DNA from: Hyphomonadaceae bacterium
GTDB lineage: Bacteria; Pseudomonadota; Alphaproteobacteria; Caulobacterales; Hyphomonadaceae
Assembly: GCA_030696545.1 (NCBI GenBank)
Contig: JAUYSA010000237.1
Coordinates: 1 to 13,562, forward strand
Direction of reading: 5' to 3'
DNA length: 13,562 nt
Shown here piece after piece: positions 5,464 to 12,563 of this stretch. The notes beneath the pieces were generated by a model that was not told where the DNA came from, did no database searches, and worked only from the letters and a program-made list of their open reading frames with translations. Positions within the stretch are counted from its first letter, which is position 1; the number at the start of each line of letters is the position of its first letter. Both the position numbers and the translations under genes were made by a program.

Positions 5464-6501
5464 ATGGCGCAACCCGCCGGTTCGGTGAACGACAAAAACT
5501 GGAAAGACCTGATCCGCCCCAACCGTCCGGTTGTTGAGCACGATCGGGACGCGCAGCGCAAAGCCAAGCTCGTCATCGAGCCGCTTGAGCGCGGCTTCGG
5601 CACGACCCTCGGCAACGCGCTCCGTCGCGTTCTCCTCTCCTCGCTCCAGGGCGCGGCCATCACCGGCGTCCAGATCGATGGCGTCGTCCACGAATTCTCC
5701 TCGATCCCGGGTGTCCGCGAAGACGTCACGGACATCGTCCTGAACCTCAAGCGTGTCGCGATCCGCATGGTATCGGAGACGCCGAAGCGCATGACGCTGA
5801 AGGCGACTGGCGGCGGCCCGGTGAAAGCCGGCCAGATCGAAACGTCTTCGGACATCGAGATCCTCAACCCCGACCACATCATCTGCCACCTCGACGAAGG
5901 CTCGGAGCTCCGCATGGAGTTCACGGTCGCTACGGGCAAGGGTTATGTCCCGGCTGACCGCAACCGTCCGGATGACGCCCCGCTTGGCTACATCCCGATC
6001 GACTCGATCTTCTCGCCGGTTGAGCGCGTTGGCGTGTTCGTTGAAGACACCCGCGCCGGTCAGGTGCTGGACTACGACAAGCTCACGCTCGACATCCAGA
6101 CCGATGGCTCGGTTACGCCGGAAAACGCAGTGGCCTACGCCGCGCGCATCCTGCAGGACCAGCTGCAACTTCTCATCACGTTCGACGAGCCGGTCGCCGC
6201 TTCGGCTGCCGACGACGAGCCGGACCTGGGCTTCAACCCGGTGCTGCTCAAGAAGGTCGACGAGCTGGAACTCTCGGTGCGTTCGGCCAACTGCCTGCGC
6301 AACGACAACATCGTTTACATCGGCGACCTCATCCAGAAGTCGGAAGCGGAAATGCTCCGTACCCCGAACTTCGGCCGCAAGTCGCTCAACGAGATCAAGG
6401 AAGTGCTCGCCTCGATGGGCCTCCACCTCGGCATGGACGTTCCGTCCTGGCCGCCGGAGAACATCGAAGAGCTCGCCAAGAAGTACGAAGACCACACCTG
6501 A
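5464..6501 (+). CDS. rpoA: DNA-directed RNA polymerase alpha subunit
   Basis: The alpha subunit dimerises to nucleate RNA polymerase assembly, and its C-terminal domain binds UP elements and activators. The product is 345 residues. The N-terminal domain carries RGFGTTLGNALRRVLLSSL (43-61), the dimerisation and beta-contact segment. A flexible acidic linker (about 242-256) separates it from the C-terminal domain. That domain contains ELELSVRSANCL (268-278), where R273 corresponds to the E. coli DNA-contacting R265, then IGDLIQKSEAEMLRTPNFGRKSLNEIKEVL and WPPENIEELAKK. The ATG at 5464 has a weak purine-rich site (AGAGG at 5451-5455). The 45-nt gap after rpsK holds no strong structure. Confidence 0.99.
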   Translation: MAQPAGSVNDKNWKDLIRPNRPVVEHDRDAQRKAKLVIEPLERGFGTTLGNALRRVLLSSLQGAAITGVQIDGVVHEFSSIPGVREDVTDIVLNLKRVAIRMVSETPKRMTLKATGGGPVKAGQIETSSDIEILNPDHIICHLDEGSELRMEFTVATGKGYVPADRNRPDDAPLGYIPIDSIFSPVERVGVFVEDTRAGQVLDYDKLTLDIQTDGSVTPENAVAYAARILQDQLQLLITFDEPVAASAADDEPDLGFNPVLLKKVDELELSVRSANCLRNDNIVYIGDLIQKSEAEMLRTPNFGRKSLNEIKEVLASMGLHLGMDVPSWPPENIEELAKKYEDHT

Positions 6502-6503
6502 TT

Positions 6504-6526
6504 AGGAGCGGCTCCAACAGGGGCCG
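6504..6526 (+). promoter_or_regulatory. Shine-Dalgarno followed by a hairpin before rplQ
   Basis: AGGAG at 6504-6508 is the only good ribosome-binding site before rplQ, but it is 27 nt from the ATG at 6536, which is too far for normal initiation. The gap holds a 7-bp hairpin with one G-T pair: 6509-6515 with 6520-6526, loop AACA. If it folds, 18 nt are looped out and the effective spacing drops to about 9 nt. The alternative purine run at 6519-6523 would be inside the stem. Confidence 0.5.
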
Positions 6527-6535
6527 GTTAGTAAA

Positions 6536-6958
6536 ATGCGCCACGGTTTCGCGCTTCGCAAACTCAACCGCACCGCCTCGCACCGCAAGGCGATGTTTGC
6601 CAACATGTCGGGCTCGCTGATCCGCCATGAGCAGATCACCACGACCCTGCCGAAGGCCAAAGAACTCAAGGCCGTCGTCGAGAAGCTGATCACGCTCGGC
6701 AAGAAGGGCGGTCTCTCGAACCGTCGTCTTGCTGCTGCCCAGCTCAAGGAAGACGATGTGGTCGTGAAGCTCTTCGACACGCTCGCTGAGCGCTACAAGG
6801 ATCGCAAGGGTGGCTACACCCGCGTCCTGAAAGCCGGCTTCCGCCATGGCGACAACGCCCCGCTCGCGGTCATCGAACTGGTTGATCGCGACGTCGATGC
6901 GAAAGGCGCTGACGACCGCGCCCGCGCCGAGGCGATGGCCGAGATGGAAGACGCCTGA
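6536..6958 (+). CDS. rplQ: 50S ribosomal protein L17
   Basis: L17 binds 23S rRNA near the exit-tunnel side of the large subunit. The 140-residue product begins MRHGFALRKLNRTASHRKAMFANM, the L17 signature, and continues with SLIRHEQITTTLPKAKELKAVVEKLITLGKKG. The YKDRKGGYTRVLKAGFRHGDNAPLAVIELV block sits at about residues 86-115. It is roughly 13 residues longer than the E. coli protein (about 127), because of an acidic and Ala-rich C-terminal tail (DVDAKGADDRARAEAMAEMEDA). The ATG at 6536 gives the standard N-terminus. It is the last gene of the alpha operon, and a strong terminator begins 23 nt after its stop. Confidence 0.98.
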   Translation: MRHGFALRKLNRTASHRKAMFANMSGSLIRHEQITTTLPKAKELKAVVEKLITLGKKGGLSNRRLAAAQLKEDDVVVKLFDTLAERYKDRKGGYTRVLKAGFRHGDNAPLAVIELVDRDVDAKGADDRARAEAMAEMEDA

Positions 6959-6980
6959 TCTTCCCATTATCTGATTTTCG

Positions 6981-7015
6981 AAAGGCCGCCCTTCCCGGGC
7001 GGCCTTTTGCTTTTT
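6981..7015 (+). terminator. Rho-independent terminator of the alpha operon
   Basis: An 11-bp perfect inverted repeat (6981-6991 with 6997-7007, loop TTCCC) contains a solid GC core, GGCCGCCC/GGGCGGCC. It is followed by a T-rich tract (7005-7015, broken once by GC). It lies just after the rplQ stop at 6958 and before the lipoprotein gene, so it separates the ribosomal operon from the envelope genes. Confidence 0.95.
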
Positions 7016-7044
7016 GAGGCTTTGCTTCGGCTTTCCCGTGGGCC

Positions 7045-7074
7045 TTGTTTGCGCCGGAATCTGTCCCTTATCTG
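7045..7074 (+). promoter_or_regulatory. Possible weak promoter for the lipoprotein-protease unit
   Basis: TTGTTT (7045-7050) and TATCTG (7069-7074) are spaced by 18 nt and lie between the alpha-operon terminator and the lipoprotein ATG at 7114. The match to consensus is modest. The main argument is that the upstream terminator requires some promoter in this roughly 100-nt gap. Confidence 0.35.
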
Positions 7075-7113
7075 CTGCACAGATCACCCGCAGGCGGAAC
7101 TCCCGGGCCTTTA

Positions 7114-7506
7114 ATGCTGACCAGTATCGCCATCAAACGAGCAGCGCTGCTGGGCTGCCTATCGCTCGCCGGGATGGGCTTGCAGGCGTGCGCCCACAGC
7201 GAGCCCGAGCCGGCCTCAGTGGCCGTATTTGCTGCGGACGAACGGGGCGGCACCTCAACCACATCGCGCCAGGTTCTTGTGAAGGTTGCTGCCGACGGCG
7301 GCGTGGAGTGGGAAGGCCGGGCCGTTTCGCCTGAGGAATTGCAGATGCTCATGCAGCAAGCCGCGATGACCTCCCGTGAGGACCTGCTCGTCGTGGTCTC
7401 GGCGGCGAGCGAAGTGAGGTATGGGGACGTTATCCGGGTGATCCAGATGGCCCGGATGTACGGGATAGAATCGAAACTCGCCGATACACTCGGTGGTGCG
7501 GAGTAG
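7114..7506 (+). CDS. Putative lipoprotein with an ExbD/TolR-like periplasmic domain
   Basis: I do not recognise this as a named gene. The 130-residue product from the ATG at 7114 has a lipoprotein-type signal: a basic start (IAIKRAA), a hydrophobic stretch, and the lipobox LQAC with the lipidated cysteine at residue 26. A Pro/Ser linker follows. Residues 53-125 (VLVKVAADGGVEWEGRAVSPEEL...VRYGDVIRVIQMARMYGIES) follow the pattern of the ExbD/TolR periplasmic fold: strand, dG.i...G, helix, v.v.a...v.yg.vi.vi..a...Gi. True ExbD/TolR proteins have one transmembrane helix with an essential aspartate. That is absent here, so this is unlikely to be a force-transducing motor subunit. An open frame extends upstream to 7045, but ATG 7114 places the signal at the N-terminus. 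The stop overlaps the Shine-Dalgarno region of the protease gene, implying co-expression. The domain assignment is by eye only. Confidence 0.72.
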   Translation: MLTSIAIKRAALLGCLSLAGMGLQACAHSEPEPASVAVFAADERGGTSTTSRQVLVKVAADGGVEWEGRAVSPEELQMLMQQAAMTSREDLLVVVSAASEVRYGDVIRVIQMARMYGIESKLADTLGGAE

Positions 7507-7510
7507 ATCC

Positions 7511-9016
7511 ATGAACCGGCAGAACATCATCCTTGTCGCTTCGGCTTCCATCGCGACCGTGCTCGCCATGCTGGCGGCGCCTGCGCTGGGTCAGCTGGTC
7601 ACGCCCGGCGGACAGCCTGCCCCAGCTGAAGCTGTCGCCGGCCCCTCTCCCGATCCCGCGCCACAGGAAACACGGGTGGTTCCTGAATCGCAGGTGGCGA
7701 TGCAGCAGTCTTTCGCACCTGTCGTGCGCCGTACGGCGCCAGCGGTGGTGAACGTCTATTCCAGCGTGACCGTGCGCCGCTCCAACTGCCCCTATGCGAA
7801 CGATCCCGTGTTCTCGCGGCTGTGCGGCAATACGCCGACGCAGAACCAGAAGGTCGACAACTCGCTCGGCTCCGGCGTCATCGTGGGCGCGGATGGCGTC
7901 ATCGTCACCAACAACCACGTCGTTGAAGGCGGGCAGGAGTTCCGCGTCGTGCTCAACGACCGCCGCGAATTCCCCGCCGAGCTGGTGATGAAGGACGAGC
8001 GCACCGATCTCGCTGTCCTGCGTATCGACACCAAGGGCCAGGACCTGCCCATGCTGCAGTTCACCGAAACGCGGGACCTTGCGGTGGGCGACCTCGTGCT
8101 CGCGATCGGCAACCCGTTCGGCGTCGGCCAGACCGTCACCAGCGGCATCGTCTCGGCGCTCGCGCGCACCGATGTGGGCGTGTCCGACTATGCGTCGTTC
8201 ATCCAGACCGATGCGGCAATCAACCCCGGCAACTCGGGCGGCGCGCTGGTGGACATGCAGGGGCGCCTGATTGGCGTGAACTCGATCATCTTCTCCAAGG
8301 GCGGCGGGTCCAACGGCGTTGGCTTCGCGATTCCATCTGAAATGGTGAAGCGCGTCGTCGATGCGGCTGTTCACGGCGGAACGCTTGTTCGCCCCTGGCT
8401 GGGCGCCAAGGGTGATGTGATCGACAGCGCGAAGGCGCTTGCTCTTGGGCTCGACCGTCCGCGCGGCGTGCTGATCTCGCAGATCTTCGATGGCGGACCC
8501 GCTGACAAGGCAGGCCTCAAGGAAGGCGATGTTGTCCTCACCGTCGATGGCCGCGAAGTGTTCGATGATCGCGGCATGAAGTTCATCGCGGCGACCAAGG
8601 CGGAAGGCGAGACAGCGACGCTATCGATCATCCGCAACAGGCAGGAGAAGACGGTCAATGTCCGCATGTCCGCGCCTCCGGGCACGTCCAAGGCGGAACT
8701 CGTTCAGATCACCAGCCGAAACCCTTTCTCGGGCGCGCAGGTTGCTGAGCTGTCGCCGGCGTTGGCTGACGCGCTGGGGCTGGACCCGTTCCAGGCCAAG
8801 GACGGGATGCTGATCCACAGCGTTCCCGGCCGCACGATCGCCCGCAATGTCGGCTTCCAGCCCGGCGATATCGTACGCGAGATCAACGGTGTGACGATCC
8901 GGACGAAGAAAGACTTCGAAACTGCCGTCAAAAAGGCTGAGGCTAATCCGGGTTCCGAGTGGCGGCTGGCCATTGAGCGCAACGGGCAGCGGATCGAGAC
9001 TTCGCTCAGGGGGTAG
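7511..9016 (+). CDS. Periplasmic DegP/DegQ-type serine endoprotease (HtrA family)
   Basis: HtrA proteases degrade or refold damaged envelope proteins in the periplasm. The 501-residue product has a Sec signal peptide (about 1-27, ending APALG-Q) and a Pro/Ala-rich linker (30-55). The trypsin-like domain carries the triad H136 (VVTNNHVVEG), D166 (DERTDLAVL) and S242 (NPGNSGGAL). Two PDZ domains follow, starting near 294 (RPWLGAKGDVID) and 405, the second with GMLIHSVPGRTIARNVGFQPGDIV. Two cysteines (C93, C105), 12 residues apart in the N-terminal loop, mirror the spacing of the E. coli DegP C57/C69 pair. The ATG at 7511 is preferred over an earlier in-frame GTG at 7493, because GGAG at 7500-7503 is 7 nt upstream and the signal peptide then starts cleanly. 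Two PDZ domains argue for DegP/DegQ rather than DegS. Which of the first two it is cannot be decided here. Confidence 0.96.
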   Translation: MNRQNIILVASASIATVLAMLAAPALGQLVTPGGQPAPAEAVAGPSPDPAPQETRVVPESQVAMQQSFAPVVRRTAPAVVNVYSSVTVRRSNCPYANDPVFSRLCGNTPTQNQKVDNSLGSGVIVGADGVIVTNNHVVEGGQEFRVVLNDRREFPAELVMKDERTDLAVLRIDTKGQDLPMLQFTETRDLAVGDLVLAIGNPFGVGQTVTSGIVSALARTDVGVSDYASFIQTDAAINPGNSGGALVDMQGRLIGVNSIIFSKGGGSNGVGFAIPSEMVKRVVDAAVHGGTLVRPWLGAKGDVIDSAKALALGLDRPRGVLISQIFDGGPADKAGLKEGDVVLTVDGREVFDDRGMKFIAATKAEGETATLSIIRNRQEKTVNVRMSAPPGTSKAELVQITSRNPFSGAQVAELSPALADALGLDPFQAKDGMLIHSVPGRTIARNVGFQPGDIVREINGVTIRTKKDFETAVKKAEANPGSEWRLAIERNGQRIETSLRG

Positions 9017-9061
9017 CTGGGCGGCTAGAACCCGAGGCTTCGGCGCGCTAGATCGTATCTG

Positions 9062-10369
9062 GTGAGTGATCTCTTCGAAGCAGCCGGATTGACCGACGAA
9101 GCGCCGCGACCGCTGGCTGACCGCCTGCGTCCGGAAAAGCTCGAGGATGTGGTGGGGCAGGAGCATCTGCTTGGGCCTGAAGGTCCGATCGGGCGGATGC
9201 TGGCGCAGGGGCGGCTTGCCAGCCTGATCCTCTGGGGGCCGCCGGGAACCGGCAAGACGACCATCGCCCGCCTGCTCGCCAAGCGCGCCAATCTGGATTT
9301 CGAGCAGCTCTCCGCGATCTTCTCGGGCGTGAAGGATTTGCGGGCTGCGTTCGAGAAGGCGGAGGGCAAGCGCGCGACCGGCAAAGGCACGCTGCTGTTC
9401 GTCGATGAGATCCATCGTTTCAACCGCGCGCAGCAGGACGGCTTCCTGCCGTTCGTTGAGCGCGGTGTTGTCACGCTGGTCGGCGCCACGACCGAGAATC
9501 CCAGTTTCGAACTCAACGGCGCTCTGCTGTCGCGCACCCAGGTGATGGTGCTGAAGCGGCTCGACGACGCAGCGCTTGCCCAGCTGATCGCCAAGGCGGA
9601 GGAACATCTCGGCAAGCAGGCGCCGCTGACTGAGGATGGCAAAGCCGCGCTGATGGCGATGGCCGATGGCGATGGGCGTTACTTCCTCAACCTCGTGGAA
9701 GAGGTATTCGCGTGGAACCGCTCGCAGCCGGTTGATGCAAATGGCCTGATGGCAGCGCTGCAGAAGCGCGCGCCCGCTTATGACAAGGATCGCGAGGGGC
9801 ACTACAATCTCATTTCCGCATGGCACAAGGCCACGCGCGGGTCTGACCCTGATGCAGCGCTTTACTGGTTCGCGCGTATGCTGGAAGGCGGAGAGGATCC
9901 GCTGTTCCTGGCGCGCCGCATGATCCGTGCGGCGTCGGAAGACATTGGCCTTGCCGATCCGACCGCTCTGATGATCTGCAATGAAGCGGCGGCCGCTTAT
10001 GAGCGCCTCGGATCGCCAGAAGGCGAACTCGCACTCGCACAGGCGGTTATCCATCTGGCGACCGCGCCGAAATCCAACGCGGCGTACAAAGCGTTTGGCG
10101 CGGCGAAAGCTGCCGCGCGCGAGACTGGGTCGCTGATGCCGCCGGCGCATATCCTCAATGCTCCGACCAAGATGATGAAGTCGCTCGGCTACGGCTCGGG
10201 CTATCAGTACGACCATGACGCCGAAGGCCAGTTCTCTGGCCAGAACTATTTCCCTGACGGGATGGAACGTCAGGAATTCTATCAACCGAAGGGCGCGGGT
10301 CGCGAAGCGCCGATCCGTGAGAAACTCGACCAATGGGCAAAGCTTCGTCGCGAGCGTTCGGGTGACTAA
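9062..10369 (+). CDS. rarA: Replication-associated recombination protein A (RarA/MgsA, AAA+ ATPase)
   Basis: RarA (MgsA, related to eukaryotic WRNIP1/Mgs1) is a DNA-dependent AAA+ ATPase acting at stalled replication forks. The 435-residue product has an N-terminal PLADRLRPEKLEDVVGQEHLLG block (17-38), Walker A GPPGTGKT (59-66), Walker B LLFVDEIH (111-118) and sensor 1 GATTENPS (141-148). The C-terminal RarA-specific tetramerisation region carries HYNLISAWHKATRGSDPDAALYW and YQYDHDAEGQFSGQNYFPD. Length and motif order are typical. The GTG at 9062 is the start because it gives MSDLFEAAG directly before the conserved region; no convincing Shine-Dalgarno precedes it. It follows the protease gene by 45 nt, without a terminator, and the next gene begins within about 25 nt of its stop. 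Confidence 0.97.
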   Translation: MSDLFEAAGLTDEAPRPLADRLRPEKLEDVVGQEHLLGPEGPIGRMLAQGRLASLILWGPPGTGKTTIARLLAKRANLDFEQLSAIFSGVKDLRAAFEKAEGKRATGKGTLLFVDEIHRFNRAQQDGFLPFVERGVVTLVGATTENPSFELNGALLSRTQVMVLKRLDDAALAQLIAKAEEHLGKQAPLTEDGKAALMAMADGDGRYFLNLVEEVFAWNRSQPVDANGLMAALQKRAPAYDKDREGHYNLISAWHKATRGSDPDAALYWFARMLEGGEDPLFLARRMIRAASEDIGLADPTALMICNEAAAAYERLGSPEGELALAQAVIHLATAPKSNAAYKAFGAAKAAARETGSLMPPAHILNAPTKMMKSLGYGSGYQYDHDAEGQFSGQNYFPDGMERQEFYQPKGAGREAPIREKLDQWAKLRRERSGD

Positions 10370-10394
10370 AGGCGTGAAGCGAAACTACGAGGCC

Positions 10395-11144
10395 ATGCCT
10401 GTGTCCGACGAGGACGCAGCCTATGTGCGTGCGCTTGTCATCCACGAAGACAGTGGCGTGCTTGCCTTCAACAAGCCATCGGGCCTGCCTGTACAGACGC
10501 GCGATGTTGAAGATCGCACGCTTGATCGCCTTATGGCCGCCTTCGCCCGCTCCAACGGGAAGCGGCCGCGCCTTGTTCACCGGCTGGATGCGCAGACATC
10601 CGGCGTGATCATCGCGGCGAAGACGCAGCCGGCTGCTGCATTCCTGAGCGAGGCTTTTGCCGAACGGCAGGTGTCGAAGACCTATCTCGCGCTCGTATCC
10701 GGCTCGCCCTTCAAGGATGGCGAAACGGAATTCTCGATGCCGCTGTCGCGACACATCGCGCGGCCAGGTCTTGAGCTGATGCGCGCGTCGCGTCCGGGCG
10801 ACCAGAAGAGCCAGGCTGCCGTCACGCGCTGGCGCGTGTTGGCGTCGTCGGGATCGGCGCACCTTCTCGCCGTGGAGCCGCTGACGGGGCGGATGCACCA
10901 GATCCGGGTGCATCTTTCCATTGAGGGGCGGCCGATCCTTGGCGATCCCTACTATGGCGGCGCGGGCACCCTGAAAGGCGAGCCTGTGCCACGCCTGATG
11001 CTTCATGCCGCCAGCCTCGACATTCCGCACCCCACAGCGGGGGGGCGGATCGTGATTAACGCCCCGCCGCCTGCTGATTTCATTGCTGTTGTGACAGCAG
11101 CAGGCATCGAAATGCCCTCTGATCTGGCCTTGAACGCCGGATAG
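10395..11144 (+). CDS. RluA-family RNA pseudouridine synthase without an S4 domain
   Basis: This enzyme isomerises uridine to pseudouridine in rRNA or tRNA; the exact target cannot be read from the sequence. The 249-residue product from the ATG at 10395 starts close to the catalytic domain (VRALVIHEDSGVLAFNKPSGLPVQ, 11-34). It has no N-terminal S4 RNA-binding domain, as in RluA and TruC of E. coli. The catalytic motif HRLDAQTSG (62-70) carries the nucleophilic aspartate D65, with Ala instead of the usual Arg after it. The later motif GRMHQIRVHL (165-174) and the block ILGDPYYGG complete the family signature. In-frame GTGs at 10374 and 10362 are alternative starts; the second would overlap the rarA stop. 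The ATG has GAGG only 2 nt away, so the start is uncertain. Family confidence is high. Confidence 0.93.
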   Translation: MPVSDEDAAYVRALVIHEDSGVLAFNKPSGLPVQTRDVEDRTLDRLMAAFARSNGKRPRLVHRLDAQTSGVIIAAKTQPAAAFLSEAFAERQVSKTYLALVSGSPFKDGETEFSMPLSRHIARPGLELMRASRPGDQKSQAAVTRWRVLASSGSAHLLAVEPLTGRMHQIRVHLSIEGRPILGDPYYGGAGTLKGEPVPRLMLHAASLDIPHPTAGGRIVINAPPPADFIAVVTAAGIEMPSDLALNAG

Positions 11145-11163
11145 CACTATGGACGGGGCCGCA

Positions 11164-11538
11164 ATGCTCAATGTCCTTCTTGTAGCCCTCGGAGGCGGCC
11201 TTGGCGCCGCTGGCCGGTTTGGCGTCTCGCTCGCCGTGCCGCTGCGGGCTGATGCGTGGCCGTGGGCGACGTTCGGGATCAATGTGGCGGGCAGCCTGCT
11301 GATCGGCGTGCTCGCGGGATGGATCGCGCGCAATCCCGATGCAGAGCCGTGGCGGCTGTTTCTCGGCGTCGGGGTGCTCGGCGGCTTCACGACGTTTTCG
11401 GCATACTCCCTCGAGACGATGCGCATGATCGAGCGGAATGACTGGGTTGGCGCTTCAACATATTCGATCGGTTCCGTGATCGCCGGCCTTGCTGCCGTCG
11501 CCATTGGTCTCGCGATGGCAAAACGGGTGCTCGGATGA
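11164..11538 (+). CDS. crcB: Fluoride ion channel CrcB/Fluc
   Basis: CrcB proteins form dual-topology dimers in the inner membrane that let toxic fluoride leave the cell. From the ATG at 11164 the product has 124 residues and four hydrophobic segments. Motifs include GGGLGAAGRF (10-19), the segment FGINVAGSLLIG (37-48) with the conserved pore asparagine N40, and GGFTTFSAYSLE (73-84), which carries the phenylalanine box and the central sodium-site region. An in-frame ATG at 11149 would add five residues. The later one is preferred because GGACGGGG at 11151-11158 lies 5 nt before it and MLNVLLVALGG is the usual N-terminus. Its TGA overlaps the start of the next gene (ATGA at 11535-11538). No fluoride riboswitch is visible: the upstream sequence is coding. 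Confidence 0.95.
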   Translation: MLNVLLVALGGGLGAAGRFGVSLAVPLRADAWPWATFGINVAGSLLIGVLAGWIARNPDAEPWRLFLGVGVLGGFTTFSAYSLETMRMIERNDWVGASTYSIGSVIAGLAAVAIGLAMAKRVLG

Positions 11539-12563
11539 GCTGGAATGTCGGACAGGTCGTAAATCTCAACGTCGATGCGGATGAAGACGATACGCGTCTC
11601 GATCGCTGGCTGAAGCGGAAATTTCATGGGCTGACCCAGGGTCAGATCGAGAAGGCTTGCCGGACGGGAGAGATCCGGGTCGATGGCGGGCGGGCGAAGG
11701 CGAATACGCGGGTGAAGGCCGGACAGACGGTGCGTGTGCCGCCGATGACCGCAGCCAAGGGCCGCGAAGGCGGTGAAGAAGACCGGCCGCGCGCGACCGT
11801 GAAGTCGTCGGACGCCGACATGATCCGATCGCTGGTGATCTATGAAGACGATCAGATCATTGCGCTCAACAAGCCGACGGGCGTTGCCGTTCAGGGCGGC
11901 ACCGGCACGACGCGGCACATCGATGCGATGTCTCGCGCGCTGGTGGATGACACGGCGGAGAAGCCGCGCCTTGTCCACCGGCTCGATCGCGACACGACGG
12001 GCGTGCTGATCCTCGCCAAGACGGTGGGATCGGCCAATCAGCTCAGCCAGCTTTTCCGGTCGCGGGAGCTCGACAAGATTTACTGGGCCGTGACGCTGGG
12101 GGTGCCCCACCCGGTGGCGGGGGATATCCGGGGATGGATGATCAAGTCCACAGGTCCCGGCTCCGACAAGGAGAAGATGAGAACGGCTGAGCAGAATGAA
12201 AAGGGCGCGGTGCATGCGCTGACGCTTTATTCTGTCGTGCAGAATGCCGGACGGAAAGCGGCGTGGGTTGCGCTGAAGCCGGAGACGGGCCGAACGCACC
12301 AGCTGCGCTTCCACATGGCGGAGCTCGGCACAGCGATCCTGGGAGATGGCAAGTACACGTGCGATCGCGAAGTGCCGTCGGGCCTTGCGGGCGGGCTGCA
12401 CCTGCATGCGCGGGCGCTGCGCCTGCCGAACAAGGGCGGGCCGCCGATCGAGATCGTGGCGGAGATGCCGGCGCACATGAAGCAGACTTTTGAAGTTCTC
12501 GGCTTCGACGAAGACAGCGCCGAGAATTTCTTCGACCTGCGCAAGCCGAGACGGATTCGATGA
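11535..12563 (+). CDS. rluC: RluC/RluD-type 23S rRNA pseudouridine synthase with S4 domain
   Basis: This enzyme makes pseudouridine, most likely in 23S rRNA (the E. coli relatives modify positions 955, 2504 and 2580 for RluC, and helix 69 for RluD). The 342-residue product has an N-terminal S4 RNA-binding domain (about 18-70, DTRLDRWLKRKFHGLTQGQIEK...GEIRVDGGRA). A charged linker (72-92) leads to the catalytic domain, with YEDDQIIALNKPTGVAVQGG (103-122), HRLDRDTTG (148-156, catalytic D151) and GRTHQLRFHM (252-261). The ATG at 11535 overlaps the crcB stop, and its own TGA overlaps the next start, so the trio is probably translated in a coupled manner. The RluC name is chosen over RluD on the neighbourhood and sequence feel only. 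Confidence 0.93.
   Translation: MSWNVGQVVNLNVDADEDDTRLDRWLKRKFHGLTQGQIEKACRTGEIRVDGGRAKANTRVKAGQTVRVPPMTAAKGREGGEEDRPRATVKSSDADMIRSLVIYEDDQIIALNKPTGVAVQGGTGTTRHIDAMSRALVDDTAEKPRLVHRLDRDTTGVLILAKTVGSANQLSQLFRSRELDKIYWAVTLGVPHPVAGDIRGWMIKSTGPGSDKEKMRTAEQNEKGAVHALTLYSVVQNAGRKAAWVALKPETGRTHQLRFHMAELGTAILGDGKYTCDREVPSGLAGGLHLHARALRLPNKGGPPIEIVAEMPAHMKQTFEVLGFDEDSAENFFDLRKPRRIR

Noticed and set aside
5437..6495. A 352-codon minus-strand open frame opposite rpoA
   Set aside because: It mirrors rpoA almost end to end with no domain signature; an antisense artefact.
8621..10333. A 570-codon minus-strand open frame opposite the protease and rarA
   Set aside because: Same shadow pattern; both sense genes have intact catalytic motifs and the antisense product resembles nothing I know.
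11040..11163. A possible fluoride riboswitch before crcB
   Set aside because: The upstream sequence is the coding end of the RluA-type gene and I see no pseudoknot-like arrangement; only a 4-19 nt gap is available.
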